Assembly: GCA_022376515.1 (NCBI GenBank)
Contig: WTXI01000045.1
Location: 62,001-126,000 of the forward strand
DNA length: 64,000 nucleotides
DNA from: Lactifluus volemus
Taxonomy: Eukaryota > Basidiomycota > Agaricomycetes > Russulales > Russulaceae
Reading direction: 5' to 3'
Part shown: in pieces, positions 13,841 through 25,715 of the stretch
Position numbering within the stretch: the stretch's first letter is position 1
Layout: the number at the start of each line of letters is the position of its first letter
Notes under the pieces: generated by a model
Seen by the model: only the letters and a program-made list of their open reading frames with translations
Told to the model about the DNA's origin: nothing
Database searches by the model: none
Program-made: the position numbers and the translations under genes

Positions 13841-15860
13841 CTAATTACCATATACTCCGGCAGGGGGATCTGTCCCGGGTCCCAGACTTGTCGGGAGCAT
13901 GCAGGCGCGGGTCGATTTGATGAACAGGCTCACAGCCTTTCCTCCTTGGGCCGTGCTCAGTAGGATGGGGAGTGAGAGGTCACGATCCACTGGCTGGAGG
14001 ATGACGCGACGGGCGTCATCGTAGGGTGGGCAGGCCGCGATGACGTGTTCGACGGTTTGCATGGGTGCCCTGCAGGGGCAGCTTGTGGGGAGGTCTGGGC
14101 GGAATTTGGCCGTGTACGACCCGATGAAGGCATGGCCCGTAATGAGCCTGACGAGGGTGGAGAAGACCGCCCTCTCGTGTCCCTTCGATCCTTGCATTAC
14201 GGCAGGATTTTGCCGTTGGTGTGGGAGGGCAATGTAAGTTTGAGAGTGGTCGTTGTTGTTCAGCCAGCGGTTGGCCTATGTGTCGATTGGTGAGGCTTTG
14301 GCTTCGCGACGTAGATAGCTGATGGTGTGCGGTTCATGGTGGTTGGGCGGGAGCGGCCGCGGCCACGCGGGGCGATCGTGTTTGTAACGTGCTTGGGACG
14401 AAGCCGTGTAGCGAGCGGTCTTGTGGTGCCTGGATTTTGAGGTTCCTGTTTAAGGAAAGGAGAATGTCAGCCTTCTGTCTGAACGAGAGAGAAGGGTTGG
14501 CCTGGGTGAGGGCAAGGCTTGGTTATGTTGCAGATGGCAGTGGAGTCAGGGGAGATGAGGACGAGGTGGGTAGTAGGGAGGATAGTAGGATAAGTGGAGA
14601 TACCGGTGTCAAGGGCTGCGAACTCGGTGTCGAGCGCCGCAACCGTAAGCCCTAGGGGGCGCTCGGAGTGGCGGATTTCTCTGCCGTTGGCGCAGGCCAC
14701 GGCAGCCACGATACCGATAGGTGTTGTCTTCTCTGTCGCATTAGTGAGGGCACCTCGCAGAAGATCGCCATGTCACTGGGGGCCATTCGGCATTGAGGGA
14801 GGTAACCCAGCGTTTTTGGTCTTCCCGTGGGGACTTGGGGGCCTGGGTGAGTCGGTCGTCCCATCCGCGCAGGTTCCACGCGCGAGGGCATGCGGCGAAG
14901 GCGGGGCTGTGCGTCGGAGGAGATCGCTAGTTCTGTTAGGTGAGAGCGGGCAGGGGTTACGGGCAGGGAGGCATGGGAGCGGGAGGTCTACTTCTGTGGC
15001 GCTGCTCCAGTCACGGCCTAGGGTTTGAGGAGTTGGCTGCTGCATGGGAGGCGGTATAATCTGAGGGCAGAGTTCTTTATCAGCAGTTCAACCAGATGTC
15101 AATGGGATAGATAGCCATGAGTTGGTGTAATGGCTCACCTGGGGCTGTTCTGAAGGCACCAGATACGATGCGAATGACCTCGTTTGACAAGGACTACTTG
15201 ACCCTTGTACCAGAGCTGCACACCGTAAGTGAGTACCGGGAGGCATATGGCCAGGCGCCACCTGGCAAAGTCGAGACCTCTGACTGAGTTTCCGAGGAGT
15301 TGGAGTGACTTGAGAGTGGACTTGACACGGTTGGCAACGATGGAAATGTGTTGCTTCCACTGGAGTTTGAAATCGATGTAGAAGCCTAGATAGCGGACCC
15401 AGTTAGTAGCATCAATTCTATAATAGGTGAGTCGGGCGTACAGCCAGTGAGCGGGGACGGGCGAAATAAATGAGCTCGGTTTTTTCGGGCTCGATACCAA
15501 GTCCCGATCGCATGAGCCATTCTTCGCACTCGGTTGTAGGGCCTGTAGGCCGAGCGGAGGCGGTGGCTGACGGAGTCGTATGATGCGCCACACGCAAAGA
15601 TAAGGCCATCGTCCACATACATGGAGAGGCTCGAGTTGTTCCACTGGTGCATTTTAGAAGGAGGGGGTAAGTGGAGAGGACCGGAGAGATGGGTGACCTT
15701 GCGGGGCGCCAACCATGATGGGGTCGGAGACGAAGCCGTTGAGCGGAGTTTGACAGAGCGATCTAATAGAAAGGACCTGAGCCATGAGGTCAGTTCGAGG
15801 GGGAAGCTAGTGACTGGAAGACATGGATAAGTCGGCTGTGGTTAATGTTGTCAAAGAGGA
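13841..15860 (-). pseudogene. Decayed LINE: reverse transcriptase and RNase H
   Basis: Minus-strand remnant of a fungal non-LTR retrotransposon. Reading down from 15860 it shows an RT segment FDNINHSRL, GAPQG, then the catalytic YVDDG near 15610, a thumb-like stretch with RYLGFYIDFKLQWK, RNase H-like sequence around 14470-14710 (LVLISPDSTAIC), and a C-terminal tail with a Cys/His stretch (CPCRAPMQTVEHVIAACP) near 14060. The frame changes several times, so it cannot encode a working protein. The 5' part of the RT and any ORF1 are missing; the break lies where the upstream module of NLR copy 3 starts. I could not find a clear poly(A) tail at its 3' end. Confidence 0.8.
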
Positions 15861-17209
15861 GGCTACACAGACGAGGAGGCTACACAGAGGTTGTTGCCCC
15901 GCTGGGAACGCCTCACGTGGTATGTTATTTTGGCAACCCTGGTAAGCCGGGCCGGCCTGTCCCTGCCCATTTGCCGTGCTATCTCACCCGTCCCAGTGCT
16001 GACAGGCCATTTCGATGATGCTTCCATTCGTTATCTCCTCTGTGTGCCAGACTCGGAGTCTACGCTAGGCTATAGACAATATGTCCCCAACAGGAGATGA
16101 TGTCAAGAACGATATCCTGGGTGCGATGTCCTATTAGTGTGTGGTTCACCTCAACGCCATTTCTTCTTTCATGCTTTCTCTTCTAGATGCGGACAATGCT
16201 CCCTTTGGCGTGCTCTGGGTATACAGTACTCAAATGTGCGCAGTTCGTAGCAATTGACTGGAATCTGGAGCAGGAGTAGAGGTACTGTATGTGCTCTTAA
16301 GTGTGGTGCGTTCCGCTTTTCCTTCCATATTATTAGTATTGACTAGTTGCGCTGGGCCCACGTAGGTGTACTAGTAATACTAGGATGTGAGAATCGCGTT
16401 GCGGGACATTTTAGACGAGAGAAGGATGCAGGAGCTCAGACCTGAAACAAAATTGCGATCCCTTCTTCGGACCTCCGGGTGTTCAACGATTTGATTCGAT
16501 TCACATTACCTGATGTCTGCACACATCCTCGCTTCAGTCACGCTATTGTCCAGCTTCTTCCATGGTGAATCCCGCTACCCATGTAACCGTAATAGCATTG
16601 ACCTCCGAGTATCCTGTCCAGACACGTACTGAGTTCCTTCGATCCCGGGACAGGTGATCTCTCTGTGCCGAGGACGTACGGGAAGAGGTGAGCAGACCAA
16701 ACGAGTAGTATGAAAGGATATGATAAGGAAGGATTTTAGTCTCGTTATCGGTGATGTGCGCGTTTCAGAGAGCATATATATTGCGACACATGCTCCTTAA
16801 AAGAACCTTGCATCGCAAGTCGCTCGATGTGGTGCCTGGTATCTATGGGTGGGCAAATTAAAAGGATATTTTGTTTCTATGGTAGCACCGTGGATCATGG
16901 AGCAGCGTGACCCCAGCTAGAAACGATGTCGATAGCCAGTTATCGGAGAAAAATGTGTTAATGTAATGTCGGGCAGAGGCTACCAGTGACCCAACTCGAC
17001 TTCAAGCTTCAAATTGATCTATCATACCCGGACCTCTGAGTGATTTGATATGTTCGAGCGTCTACTGTCAAGGTCACATCGCCCTTTGAGGCTGTGTCAA
17101 TGAGGCGACACGAGGCGGCCCATGCGCCCATCTACCATACTCTGAACTCCTTCACACTGGCAGTCTTGCTTTCCTATCATTCCTGAATACATCAACCCTC
17201 TTGACCTAC
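15861..17209 (+). repeat. Upstream flank module of NLR copy 3
   Basis: Counterpart of 6298-7432 and of 55550-56850. It is closer to the copy 4 flank than to the copy 2 flank: both have the TTTTGGCAACC/TTTTGGTAACC start and the GCGTTGCGGGACATTTTAGACGAG-type block near 16397. A short direct duplication of GAGGAGGCTACACAG sits at about 15856-15888 on the LINE junction. No gene is supported. Confidence 0.55.
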
Positions 17210-20200
17210 ATGAGTTTGATGGCATCTACTTCAACCTTACCTTCCAACTTACCCACTATCATCGACGCTGCCTTAGACGAGTACACCAAGCAGACAGGGA
17301 TAAATCTCACCCAGCACCCATCCTCTCACAAAATCCATCAATCGATTCCCCAGATGATATCCTAGCACTTTTCCAACAGCGGGAGAAGGACTTTAAGGAA
17401 TATCGAGATGGAAATCGCAAGCTGATAAATTGCCTCAAACCAGTCGTGCAGGTCTTGCATGCGTTTTCTGGTGTCCTTGGCGGGCGATTGGCATTGTGAG
17501 CCTCACGGGCTTCATTTCCCCCCGCTATTGATTATTCATGACTTTTCCAGTCACATCCACCAGCAAGAGCAATCTTTGTTGGAATTGATGTTCTCCTCGT
17601 AGTACGCCCCCTCCATCACCGCTTCCAGTCTGATCCTTCTGACATCTCACTTTGTCAGGCTGCTATTGGTGTTAGTTCGAGCTATGACGCACTCGAAGAT
17701 CTATTTCAATGCGTTCAGAATTTTCTTCAACGCCTACACGTTTATACCCAGATCCCTCCCACCCCCGCGATGACAAATATACTCGTGAAGATTATGGTTC
17801 AAGTACTCTCAGTTCTTGGCTTGGCAACAAAGCAAATCAAGCAGGGACGTTTCAGTGCGTAGCCCCTTCTCAATATACTCACGTGTAGTTGAACGTGCAA
17901 CAGAGAAATTCGCGAAGAAGTTACTGGGAGAGACCGAGATTGAAGCTGTGTTACACAGGCTGGACCGTCTTACCGACGAGGAGGCTCGCATGACCGTTGC
18001 CCAGACCTTAGAGGTCGTCCATGGTCTCATGGTAATCTGAGGTGTTCATGGACGGTGCGTGACCCTTCTTGACTCGTTACAAGAATTGACGGACTATTCT
18101 GTTGTAGATGGCAAGGCATCGACCAGCGATATACGAAGGCCTTGTATGTTCTTTATTCCCCTGAATTCGTGTAGATTGGACTGAGGACCAATCTAGTCAG
18201 TATGCAAGAGACACTAGTAAGATAAATAGATGGAACGTTCGTCATCATCCGGATCTACTTTTCGTCTTCGAGGTTGACACTAATTGAAGGTGACCAATTA
18301 CAAAAGGATGTACGAAACTGGCTCTCTCCCCCAAACCCTTCGACAAACCACAACATCGCACGTCGAGCTCACCAGAGTGGGACGGCAACTTGGTTCTTGG
18401 AGGGGAGTATTATTTCTGAGTGGAAAGAAAGAGGGTCCTTGCTATGGATACATGGAAAACGTATGGTTTCCTCAACACTGTGCGTTCAGACTTCTAACCA
18501 CATTTTGGTCTATCAGCTGGGTCCGGTAAAAGTATACTCTTGTACGTGTTGATGAATTGTGTCTCACATTGATCTGCAGCCACTGAGTTGCCGACCAGAT
18601 CCGAGATTATCGAAGATGTCGCAGGCTTGCGCGCAGCTGGGTTGGCATCCATGGCATATTATTATTTCGATTTCAGAGACGCCAAGAAGCAGAATCGCCA
18701 TGGCCTACTTTCCTCTCTCCTCACCCAGCTCTCCGCCCAGTCAAATCCATATTATGAAATAGTCTCCCGGCTGTATGCGGCACACGACAGTGGCATCCAA
18801 GATCCTGCCGATCATACACTCACGCAGAGTTTAAAGGAAATGCTGGAACTCTCCGGACATGGACCGATATACCTCATCATAGACGCTTTGGACGAATGTC
18901 CGGATGTCTCTGGCGCACCAACGTCACGCGAAGAAGTGCTCGAACTTGTAGAGGAGCTCGTCAATCTGGAACTTCCGAATGTTCACATTTGTGTTACTAG
19001 TCGCCCCGAATTCGACATCCGAGCCGTCCTCGAGCCTTTGACAACACTTCGAGTGTCTCTTCACGAGGAAAGTGGACAGAAGCAAGACATCATGGATTAC
19101 GTAACGAACTTCGTAAAGTCGGACCGAAAGATGCGGAGCTGGAGAAAGCAGGATAAGCAACTGGTCATCGATGTCCTTTCAGAAAAGGCAGATGGGATGT
19201 AAGTCACCACATTCTTAATGCGTCACTTGGGTTTACTTATTGGGTGATACAGGTTTCGATGGGTGTATTGCCAACTGGAATCCCTGCGTCGAAATCTACC
19301 TGCGAGTATCCAGGGTGCCCTCGACCAGTTGCCCAAGACATTGGACGAAACATACAGACACGCCTTATTTTCCATCGAGGAAGAGAAACGTGAATATGCT
19401 CAACGTCTCTTCAAGTGTCTCACTGTTTCGATCCGCCCCTTGCACGTCGCCGAACTCGCCGATGTTCTTGCCATACGGTTCGAGCCTGGTTCGCTTCCGG
19501 AGTATGACGTAGGATGGCGCCTAAGCGATACAGAGGAAGCCGTTCTCTCTGTTGGCTCGAGCTTGATATCGGTGGTCAATGTCGATGGCTCCAAAGTCGT
19601 ACAGTTCTCCCACTTCTCGGTTCAGGAGTACTTGACCTCCGATCACCTTGGGGACGGCCTTTCCGATTATCGCATTCTTCCCTGTCCTGCACATACCATT
19701 CTCGCAAAGGCATGCCTGAGCATCCTACTCAAGCTTGACGACCGCATTGACAAAGCGACGATCGAGAATTCGCCATTGGCAGAGTATGCTGCTCGGCATT
19801 GGGTCGAACATGCTCGATTTGATGATGTGTCATCATCGATACAAGATGAAATGCAACACCTGTTTGACCCTGAGAAATCCCATTTTGCGGCATGGGTGTG
19901 GGTTTTCAATATAGACCGTCCTTGGGTACAACACATGTCGACGATTCATCCGACTCCTCCAGAAGCGACACCCCTATACTACGCGGTATTATGTGGATTC
20001 CATGACATTGCGCAGCACCTTCTCGTTGTTCATCAATTAGATGTAAATGGGAGGGGTGATTGTCGGATGAGCCCACTGCAAGCCGCGCTAATGACAAGAA
20101 ATTTGAAGGTCGCAGGGTTGCTGCTACAGCATGGTGCCGAAGTAGATGTTCGGGATGAATTTGGCCTTACTCCTTTGCACAGGGCATCACGAGGGGGGAA

Positions 20201-21887
20201 CACTGATATTCCGCGGTTCCTTCTGAAGAATAATGCTGATGTTAACGCACGGGATATGCAACACAGAGTTCCACTTCACTTGGCGTCAGCGGTGGGACAA
20301 CTAGAAATCGTTACTCTGCTGCTCCAGCACGGCGCAATTGTGGACTGTTATGATGGAAAGGGCATGACCCCTCTGCACGATGCGGCGGTTTCGGGACATC
20401 TGGACACTTCTCTGTTATTGCTAGACCGGGACGTGGACGTGGACGTACAGGGCCACAAGGGTTTGACCCCGCTGCACTTTGTTTCATCTAATGGGTCCAT
20501 TGAGGTCGCCAAGATGCTCATCCAGCGTGGTGCAGCTGTTGATAGCCGGAATGACGAGAAACAAACTCCCTTGCACCTCGCCTCATGGAATGGCCACCTC
20601 GATATCGTACGGCTCTTGATCGAGAAGGGCGCGAACGTATCTTCCAGATGCAACGCGGGCTCGACTCCGTTTCACTTACCATCACGAGGCCGGCACCTTT
20701 ATGTTGTCAAGTACCTACTTCCCTGTGATGTCAATCACGATGTCGGCGTTCAGAATGCGAATGGAGAGACCCCATTGATCCTAGCATCCGGCGCAGGGAA
20801 ACTTGACGTTGTGCGCTTCTTAATCGATCAAGGAGCAGACTTGAATTCCCTGTGCGAGGGTTCATTGGTCGCGTTACACTTTGCAGCTCAAAAGGGTCAT
20901 ATTGACCTCGTACAGCTGTTTCTAGACCGCGGTGCAGACGTGAATGTACAGGACGACCACCTTTTGACTCCGCTGCATATGGCTTCGCAGAATGGGCATA
21001 TCCAAGTGGCAAAATTGCTGGTTGAACGTGGGGCAATTGTTGATTCTTGTACTGATCAACAGGAAACACCGCTTGACTTGGCAGCTGGAAGTGGGCAAGT
21101 GGAAGTCGTACACTTCCTACTCGAGTCAGGAGCGAATGTACATGCGATGGATGAAGCCGGCTGGACTCCGTTACACAAGGCATCATGGAATGGCCATCTC
21201 AAGATCGTCATGTTGTTGCTCAGTCGAGGTGCGGATCTCGACTCACGGAATCACGCCAATAAGATTGCCGCAGATTTGGCATTGGAGAATCATAAGGCCA
21301 AGGTTGCAGACTTCCTGGTCAAGTGCAAAGGAGACGAGAATTTTCGGAATTGGATATGCTCAACTGGATTGGATATAATGCTGCATGACACTAATGAAGA
21401 GGACATTACGGAACAAACTTCACTACATGCTGCGGTCTCAGAGGGCAAACTTGGCGTTGTGCAGTCGCTTCTTGCACGAGGGGCAGATGTCAATGCACGA
21501 AATGCCGAACATGAAACTCTGCTGAAACTGGCATCAAAAACGGTGCACTTCGATATGGTGCACTTATTGATTGAGCGCGGCGCGGAGGTGGACTCACGGG
21601 ACAGTTTGGGGCGGACCCCGTTACACGAGGCATCGCGATGTGGGAACACTGATGCGGCGCGGTTGTTGATTGATCACGGTGCGGATGTGAACGCCAGGGA
21701 CCAAGATTATTGGGCTCCCATTCATGATTCAGCGGTCATGGGAGAATTCGAGGTTGTAGAATTGCTGCTTGCACGAGGTGCGAACCCACATTATCTCACC
21801 AATTACGGTCGATCCGCATTCCAATTGGCGAGAGGAAGAGGATGCCGTGAAATTGTACACCTACTCAGAGAGCAAGATGCAAAGTAA
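17210..21887 (+). pseudogene. NLR-like receptor copy 3, N-terminus decayed
   Basis: Paralogue very similar to copy 1. The Goodbye exons carry several 1-bp deletions (near 17343, near 17480, and more around 18030-18150), so the full receptor frame from the ATG at 17210 is broken. From about 18290 the gene is readable: the exon ending in HGK, a 25-bp P-loop exon at 18517-18541 giving GKPGSGKSIL, the NACHT exon to about 19198 with Walker B IIDALDE, and an 874-codon final exon with the same 19 ankyrin repeats as copy 1. It is either a young pseudogene or a receptor now starting downstream, without its N-terminal domain. Errors in the assembly are a third possibility. I favour the first. Confidence 0.7.
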
Positions 21888-22294
21888 GCATAACACTTAC
21901 TAGTAAGGTGCGATGAATCATTGTATGGACGCTGATTTGAGGGCTAACTTGAATCGCTTGGTCCACAGCGGCACAGCCACCATGATGCCTCAGTGACTCT
22001 CGCTTCTCCGCTATCCCCCCCCCCCCCATCCACCTTCAAGTTCCAAAGTTCCGCCTCAAATTGTGCGCCGCTCGCGCTTCTCCTACAAGTCTCAGAGCTC
22101 ACGTTTACTATACTTTCCACATAGCGTTGCTCAAGCAGTTTACATTGTGGTTTTTTACTATCGCTCTCAGGCATCTACTTCACTCATCTGTTGAACGTGA
22201 TCATGTATATATACTAGTACTCCTAACCCCCTGTCATATAACCATCTTTGCGTTCTCTCCTCTTAGTTTCTGTATGACCCTTCCTTGGTGTCTC
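21888..22294 (+). repeat. 3' flank module of NLR copy 3, truncated
   Basis: Follows the copy 1 downstream flank almost base for base until the GGTGTCTC near 22287, apart from a C-rich run near 22017. There it is interrupted by a poly(T) tract, which marks the insertion point of the transposon block. No gene. Confidence 0.7.
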
Positions 22295-22434
22295 TTTTTT
22301 TTTTTTTTTTGGAATTGGGGTTTATTGTCCCTGCAACAAGCAACAAGATGTAGTCTACAAGACAAGTACCAACACATGGAGGGTAAAGTAAGAGACAAAG
22401 GAAAGGGAGGTGTTGTCGAAGGCGTTATGGAGAG
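22295..22434 (-). mobile_element. Retroposed 3' end with poly(A) tail
   Basis: Read on the minus strand, this piece ends in AATAAA, then about 13 bases, then a run of 16 A (plus strand T run 22295-22310). That is the structure of a polyadenylated RNA copied back into DNA. It joins directly to the conserved NLR downstream flank at GGTGTCTC. Only about 125 bp of body are visible before a CATCAGC element end cuts it, so the source (LINE or host mRNA) cannot be identified. Confidence 0.6.
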
Positions 22435-22594
22435 CATCAGCAAAATGTCCGAGCAGCTTATTTTTACTTAAATGTACTTAAAATTTTTTTTAAGTACTCT
22501 AAGTACTTTAAGTACTTTAAGCTCTTTTAAGACAAGTCGGCCTCCAGGAATTTGCTTATTTTTACTTAAAATTTACTTAAAAAAACGTCATTTT
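22435..22594 (+). mobile_element. CATCAGC element, left end
   Basis: Starts CATCAGCAAAATGTCC and continues as AT-rich sequence packed with ACTTAAA/TTTAAGTA motifs. It closely matches the start of the element at 38547. The inner part is interrupted at 22595 by the Tc1/mariner-like element, and AT-rich sequence of the same style resumes at 25596. The matching right end is not certain; see the findings. Confidence 0.6.
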
Positions 22595-22704
22595 TACAGC
22601 CACTTTCATAAATATGCGGAATCGAATAAATTTTTTTTGGTAGGACCCCGAAACTGTCTAAGCCTGAAGCTGTCTCGACGCGTAACTGTGACTTACACTT
22701 GAAC

Positions 22705-23762
22705 ATGGCCCCTCATGTTTCACGAGACCTGAAAGCTCGTATCCCAGCCCTTCACTACGAGCATGGCTTTCCTGTCAGGAAGATTTGTGCCATCCTCAAC
22801 ATAAAGAAAACTCTAGTCTATTCCACCCTTCAACTGCATCGTTCATATGGTGTGACTCACAATATTCATGCTCAGAAACACCAGCGCCGTCGAAATCTCT
22901 CATCCATAGACTTGTTATTCATTCGTGCTTTACTCGATCAGCAGCACACCGTGTACTTGGACGAAGTACAACAACAGCTACTCCAGCGCCGTGGGGTCAA
23001 GGTCTCCATTCCTACGTTGACTTGCACGCTTCGCCAACTTCACTTCACGCACAAGGACATTTCGGGAAAAGCCTTAGAGCGCAACGAGCGTCATCGTGCC
23101 GTTTTTATGAATTGCATCGCAGACCTTGTGACAGATCCGAACATGTTGATGTTCGGTGATGAAGCCTCAAAAGATGAACGGACACCCAACAGGCGCAAGG
23201 GCTGGTCCCGCCAGGGAACCCGATGTGTGCAACGAAAGTGCTTTGTCCGAGGGAAGAGGTTCTCCATTCTCCCAATCCTTACATTAGATGGTATCATTGC
23301 ACATGATATCATCGAAGGATCAGTGACGAGTGAGAGGTTTGTCGAGTTCCTGCGTGAGCTGGTAGTAAGTTTGTTCCCTTCAATTTGTTGTCTCTAGTTG
23401 ACATTCCCATAGATACCCCTCGCCAACCCCTACCCTGGGCCTCGTAGCGTTCTGATTCTGGACAATTGTCGCATTCATCACTCGGAGGAGATTAGACAGC
23501 TTGTTGAAGATGAAGCCCGTATGCCCATCTTCTTGAGCGTGCTCGGGCGAATACTCACCTGTGCTTTCCAGAATGCAAGCTCATCTTTTTGCCTCCGTAT
23601 TCTCCCGATTATAATCCGATCGAGCAAGCCTTCTCATCCATCAAAGCATTTCTGCGGCGGAACTGGCAAGATAAGTCCCTGAGCGTCATAGATCGAGCAT
23701 GTCATAACATCACGCCCGCAAAAGCGACTGGGTATTTCAAGGCATCCGGCTATATAGTCTAG
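22705..23762 (+). CDS. Tc1/mariner-like DDE transposase
   Basis: Cut-and-paste transposase acting in the nucleus on the element's own inverted repeats. Exons 22705-23364, 23413-23518 and 23572-23762 join into an uninterrupted 318-residue protein. The N-terminus is a helix-turn-helix-like DNA-binding region (GFPVRKICAILNI). The catalytic triad is D152 (MFGDEASKD), D237 (LILDNCRIHH) and E273 (PPYSPDYNPIEQ), giving 35 residues between the last two. This fits the DDE_3 type. Both introns are GT-AG and 48-53 bp. I chose the ATG at 22705, the first in frame after the terminal repeat. No disabling change was seen. Confidence 0.88.
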
Positions 23763-23887
23763 ACTGTCTAGTATTGTAATTACTATGTTGTTTGTAAAGA
23801 TCTTTGATATGGATGTTGTGGGACTGTAAAATGTATATACATTGATGATATGAAACATGCATAAGGAAGACGACTCGGAGATTGCAA

Positions 23888-25477
23888 TCAGTTCACATCA
23901 CCATCACCTTGAACGACAATATAACCTTGGGGTATGGGAAACCAGGCGTCGCGAGCCTCGCACTTGAACCACATTTTCTCTCCCGGGGCATCTGGGGCAT
24001 CGAACGCGTCACCTTCGACCATAGGAGGTCCCCAAAATCGGTTTCCGCCTCCATCATCAAACCTCCTCTCGTATGCAACCAAACGCTTTGCAGGTGGTGC
24101 GTCTGGCACTTCCTCATTGCCCCTCTTTCGCTTCGCATCAGGACTATTCCACCAGGTAACTGCCCCTTCCTTGAGACGTATAACATCACCAGGCTGAATA
24201 CCAAGCTCCTCGAGGGCTGAGTCTTGAACTTTATGTAAGATGTCCGGGCCATAATGTTTATGACGGAGTGTTGATTCGTACACTAAGGCATCAGGAACAC
24301 CAAGATGGGTTTTTGCATGAGAAAGGAATCGGGTAAGCTGCGACGGAGATAGTAGCACTGGTGACCGTCCAATGGTGGGGTTAGGGTTAGGCTGCGCACT
24401 GCGGGGTGGAGTCCGAGGAGTAGGAGTCAAGATAACTCTAATGTCTTTGACAAGCGACACAATGGTTGAGAACTGATCAATCTGGGGTACAGCCACAGGT
24501 GTCTGTGTTACGATAGTCCTGGTGTGGGATCGACCTACTGGATTCAGAACAGCGGCATGTTTGTTTGGATCGAACGTGACGGTATTTGGTGGAACGGAAA
24601 TCGAGACTAAGTCAGCGCCATCATACTAAAAGAATTGGTTACAACAGTTAGTGACAGGAATCATGCAGGCGAAGAATTCATGTACCAGAGCACGAGCCCA
24701 TTCCTTCAACATGTATGGGGTGAGTGGAAGTGAATAACTCGCATCGGATGGGAAGTAGGTGCATGAGTTGTCATGGTCATGGCCCCACTTCTTCTCCAGG
24801 AGTATGCGGAACCGAGCGAGCTGGCCCTCAAGTTCGGTGATGCCATCTCCACCAAAATCGGCCTGTGCGTTGTCCCATCTCAGCGACTGTGAAGGAGAAA
24901 AGCCAGTAAACGAACCTCATCATCCTCTTCGTGATTGTCGTCACCATCATCATCGCTGTTCCTGTCACTCCTGTTGTGCTGAATAATAAGTTGTTAGATC
25001 CATGCATAATTGTAAGACAAATAAAAACCTACGTTGAGGCGACAAGACTGCTTGACCACCTTCATATCCACTAAGATTTTGACCTTTCTGGGCTGTGCAC
25101 TCGCCAAGTCCTTGTACATATCGGTCCAGTCTGATTTCGCGTCTACATCTACAGCATTTGCGGCACTTGTGACAGGATGTGAGCAATGCAGCGGAAAGAC
25201 AAACAATCACATACGCTTTTGAAGGTGGATAAAGATACTTGAATGCATATGGCCTCCGCTCTGTGACTTTGTACTTGTCCTGTGAATGCTTGCTTAGGAT
25301 AGTCTCAAGAAACTCGATGTAGTTATCAGCGGTGAGTTTGAAGTCGAGTTCTTTATTTTTCATGGTTTTGAGCTCTTTCGATTTACCTTTTCCACCCTTT
25401 GTTGTCGAGTAGATAGTAAACTGAGCAACGAATCTAGTTTCGAAGGTTTCAGGGAGATCATCCGGGGGGACAGACAT
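23888..25477 (-). CDS. Accessory protein of the Tc1-like element
   Basis: Multi-exon minus-strand gene lying wholly inside the element, convergent with the transposase. It starts at MSVPPDDLPETFETRF (25477). Readable blocks include a lysine-rich stretch near 25340-25400 and a region around KVKILVDMKVVKQS. An acidic, Asp/Glu-rich segment lies near 24930. The well-preserved last exon (24496 down) ends with FDDGGGNRFWGPPM and CEARDAWFPIPQGYIVVQ. Similar C-terminal signatures are, to my knowledge, widespread in Agaricomycete proteins of unknown function. I assign no activity. Splice joins between 24500 and 25200 are only approximate. Confidence 0.6.
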
Positions 25478-25595
25478 GACGCAGATGGAGAGAGCAAAGA
25501 CAGGGAGATACCGTGACGCACTCTGTGGCTGAGACTGTTTCGGGGTCCTACCAAAAAAATTTATTCGATTCCGCATATTTATGAAAGTGGCTGTA

Positions 25596-25715
25596 AGTAA
25601 ATTTAAGTAGTTATAAGGACTCCATAAATTTAGCTTTTATCAAGTTTAAGCACACTTTAAGCACTATTTCCAATGCTTTTAAGAGGGTTTAAGTAATGAT
25701 AAAGTCCTATAAGCA
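25596..25715. mobile_element. AT-rich element body beyond the Tc1-like insertion
   Basis: Continuation of the AT-rich, TTTAAG-motif sequence interrupted by the Tc1/mariner-like element. It passes into a regular tandem array at about 25716. Confidence 0.4.

Larger units (their letters stand above)
22597..25593 (+). mobile_element. Tc1/mariner-like element with two genes
   Basis: A 2,997-bp element bounded by near-perfect terminal inverted repeats of about 60 bp beginning CAGCCACTTTCATAAATA, flanked on both sides by TA (22595-22596 and 25594-25595). TA duplication is the target-site signature of the Tc1/mariner superfamily. It encodes a transposase on the plus strand and a second gene on the minus strand, convergent with 125 bp between their stop codons. 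It sits inside AT-rich sequence of a CATCAGC element. The intact ends and readable transposase suggest a young insertion. Confidence 0.88.

Noticed and set aside
14040..15028. Plus-strand ORFs in the LINE region as host genes
   Set aside because: The minus strand of the same DNA gives clear reverse-transcriptase and RNase H signatures; the plus-strand frames are shadows.
24370..24400. TTAGGGTTAGG-like words that could suggest a telomere relic
   Set aside because: Only GGGGTTAGGGTTAGGCTG is present, less than three units, and it lies inside the coding exon of the Tc1-like accessory gene.
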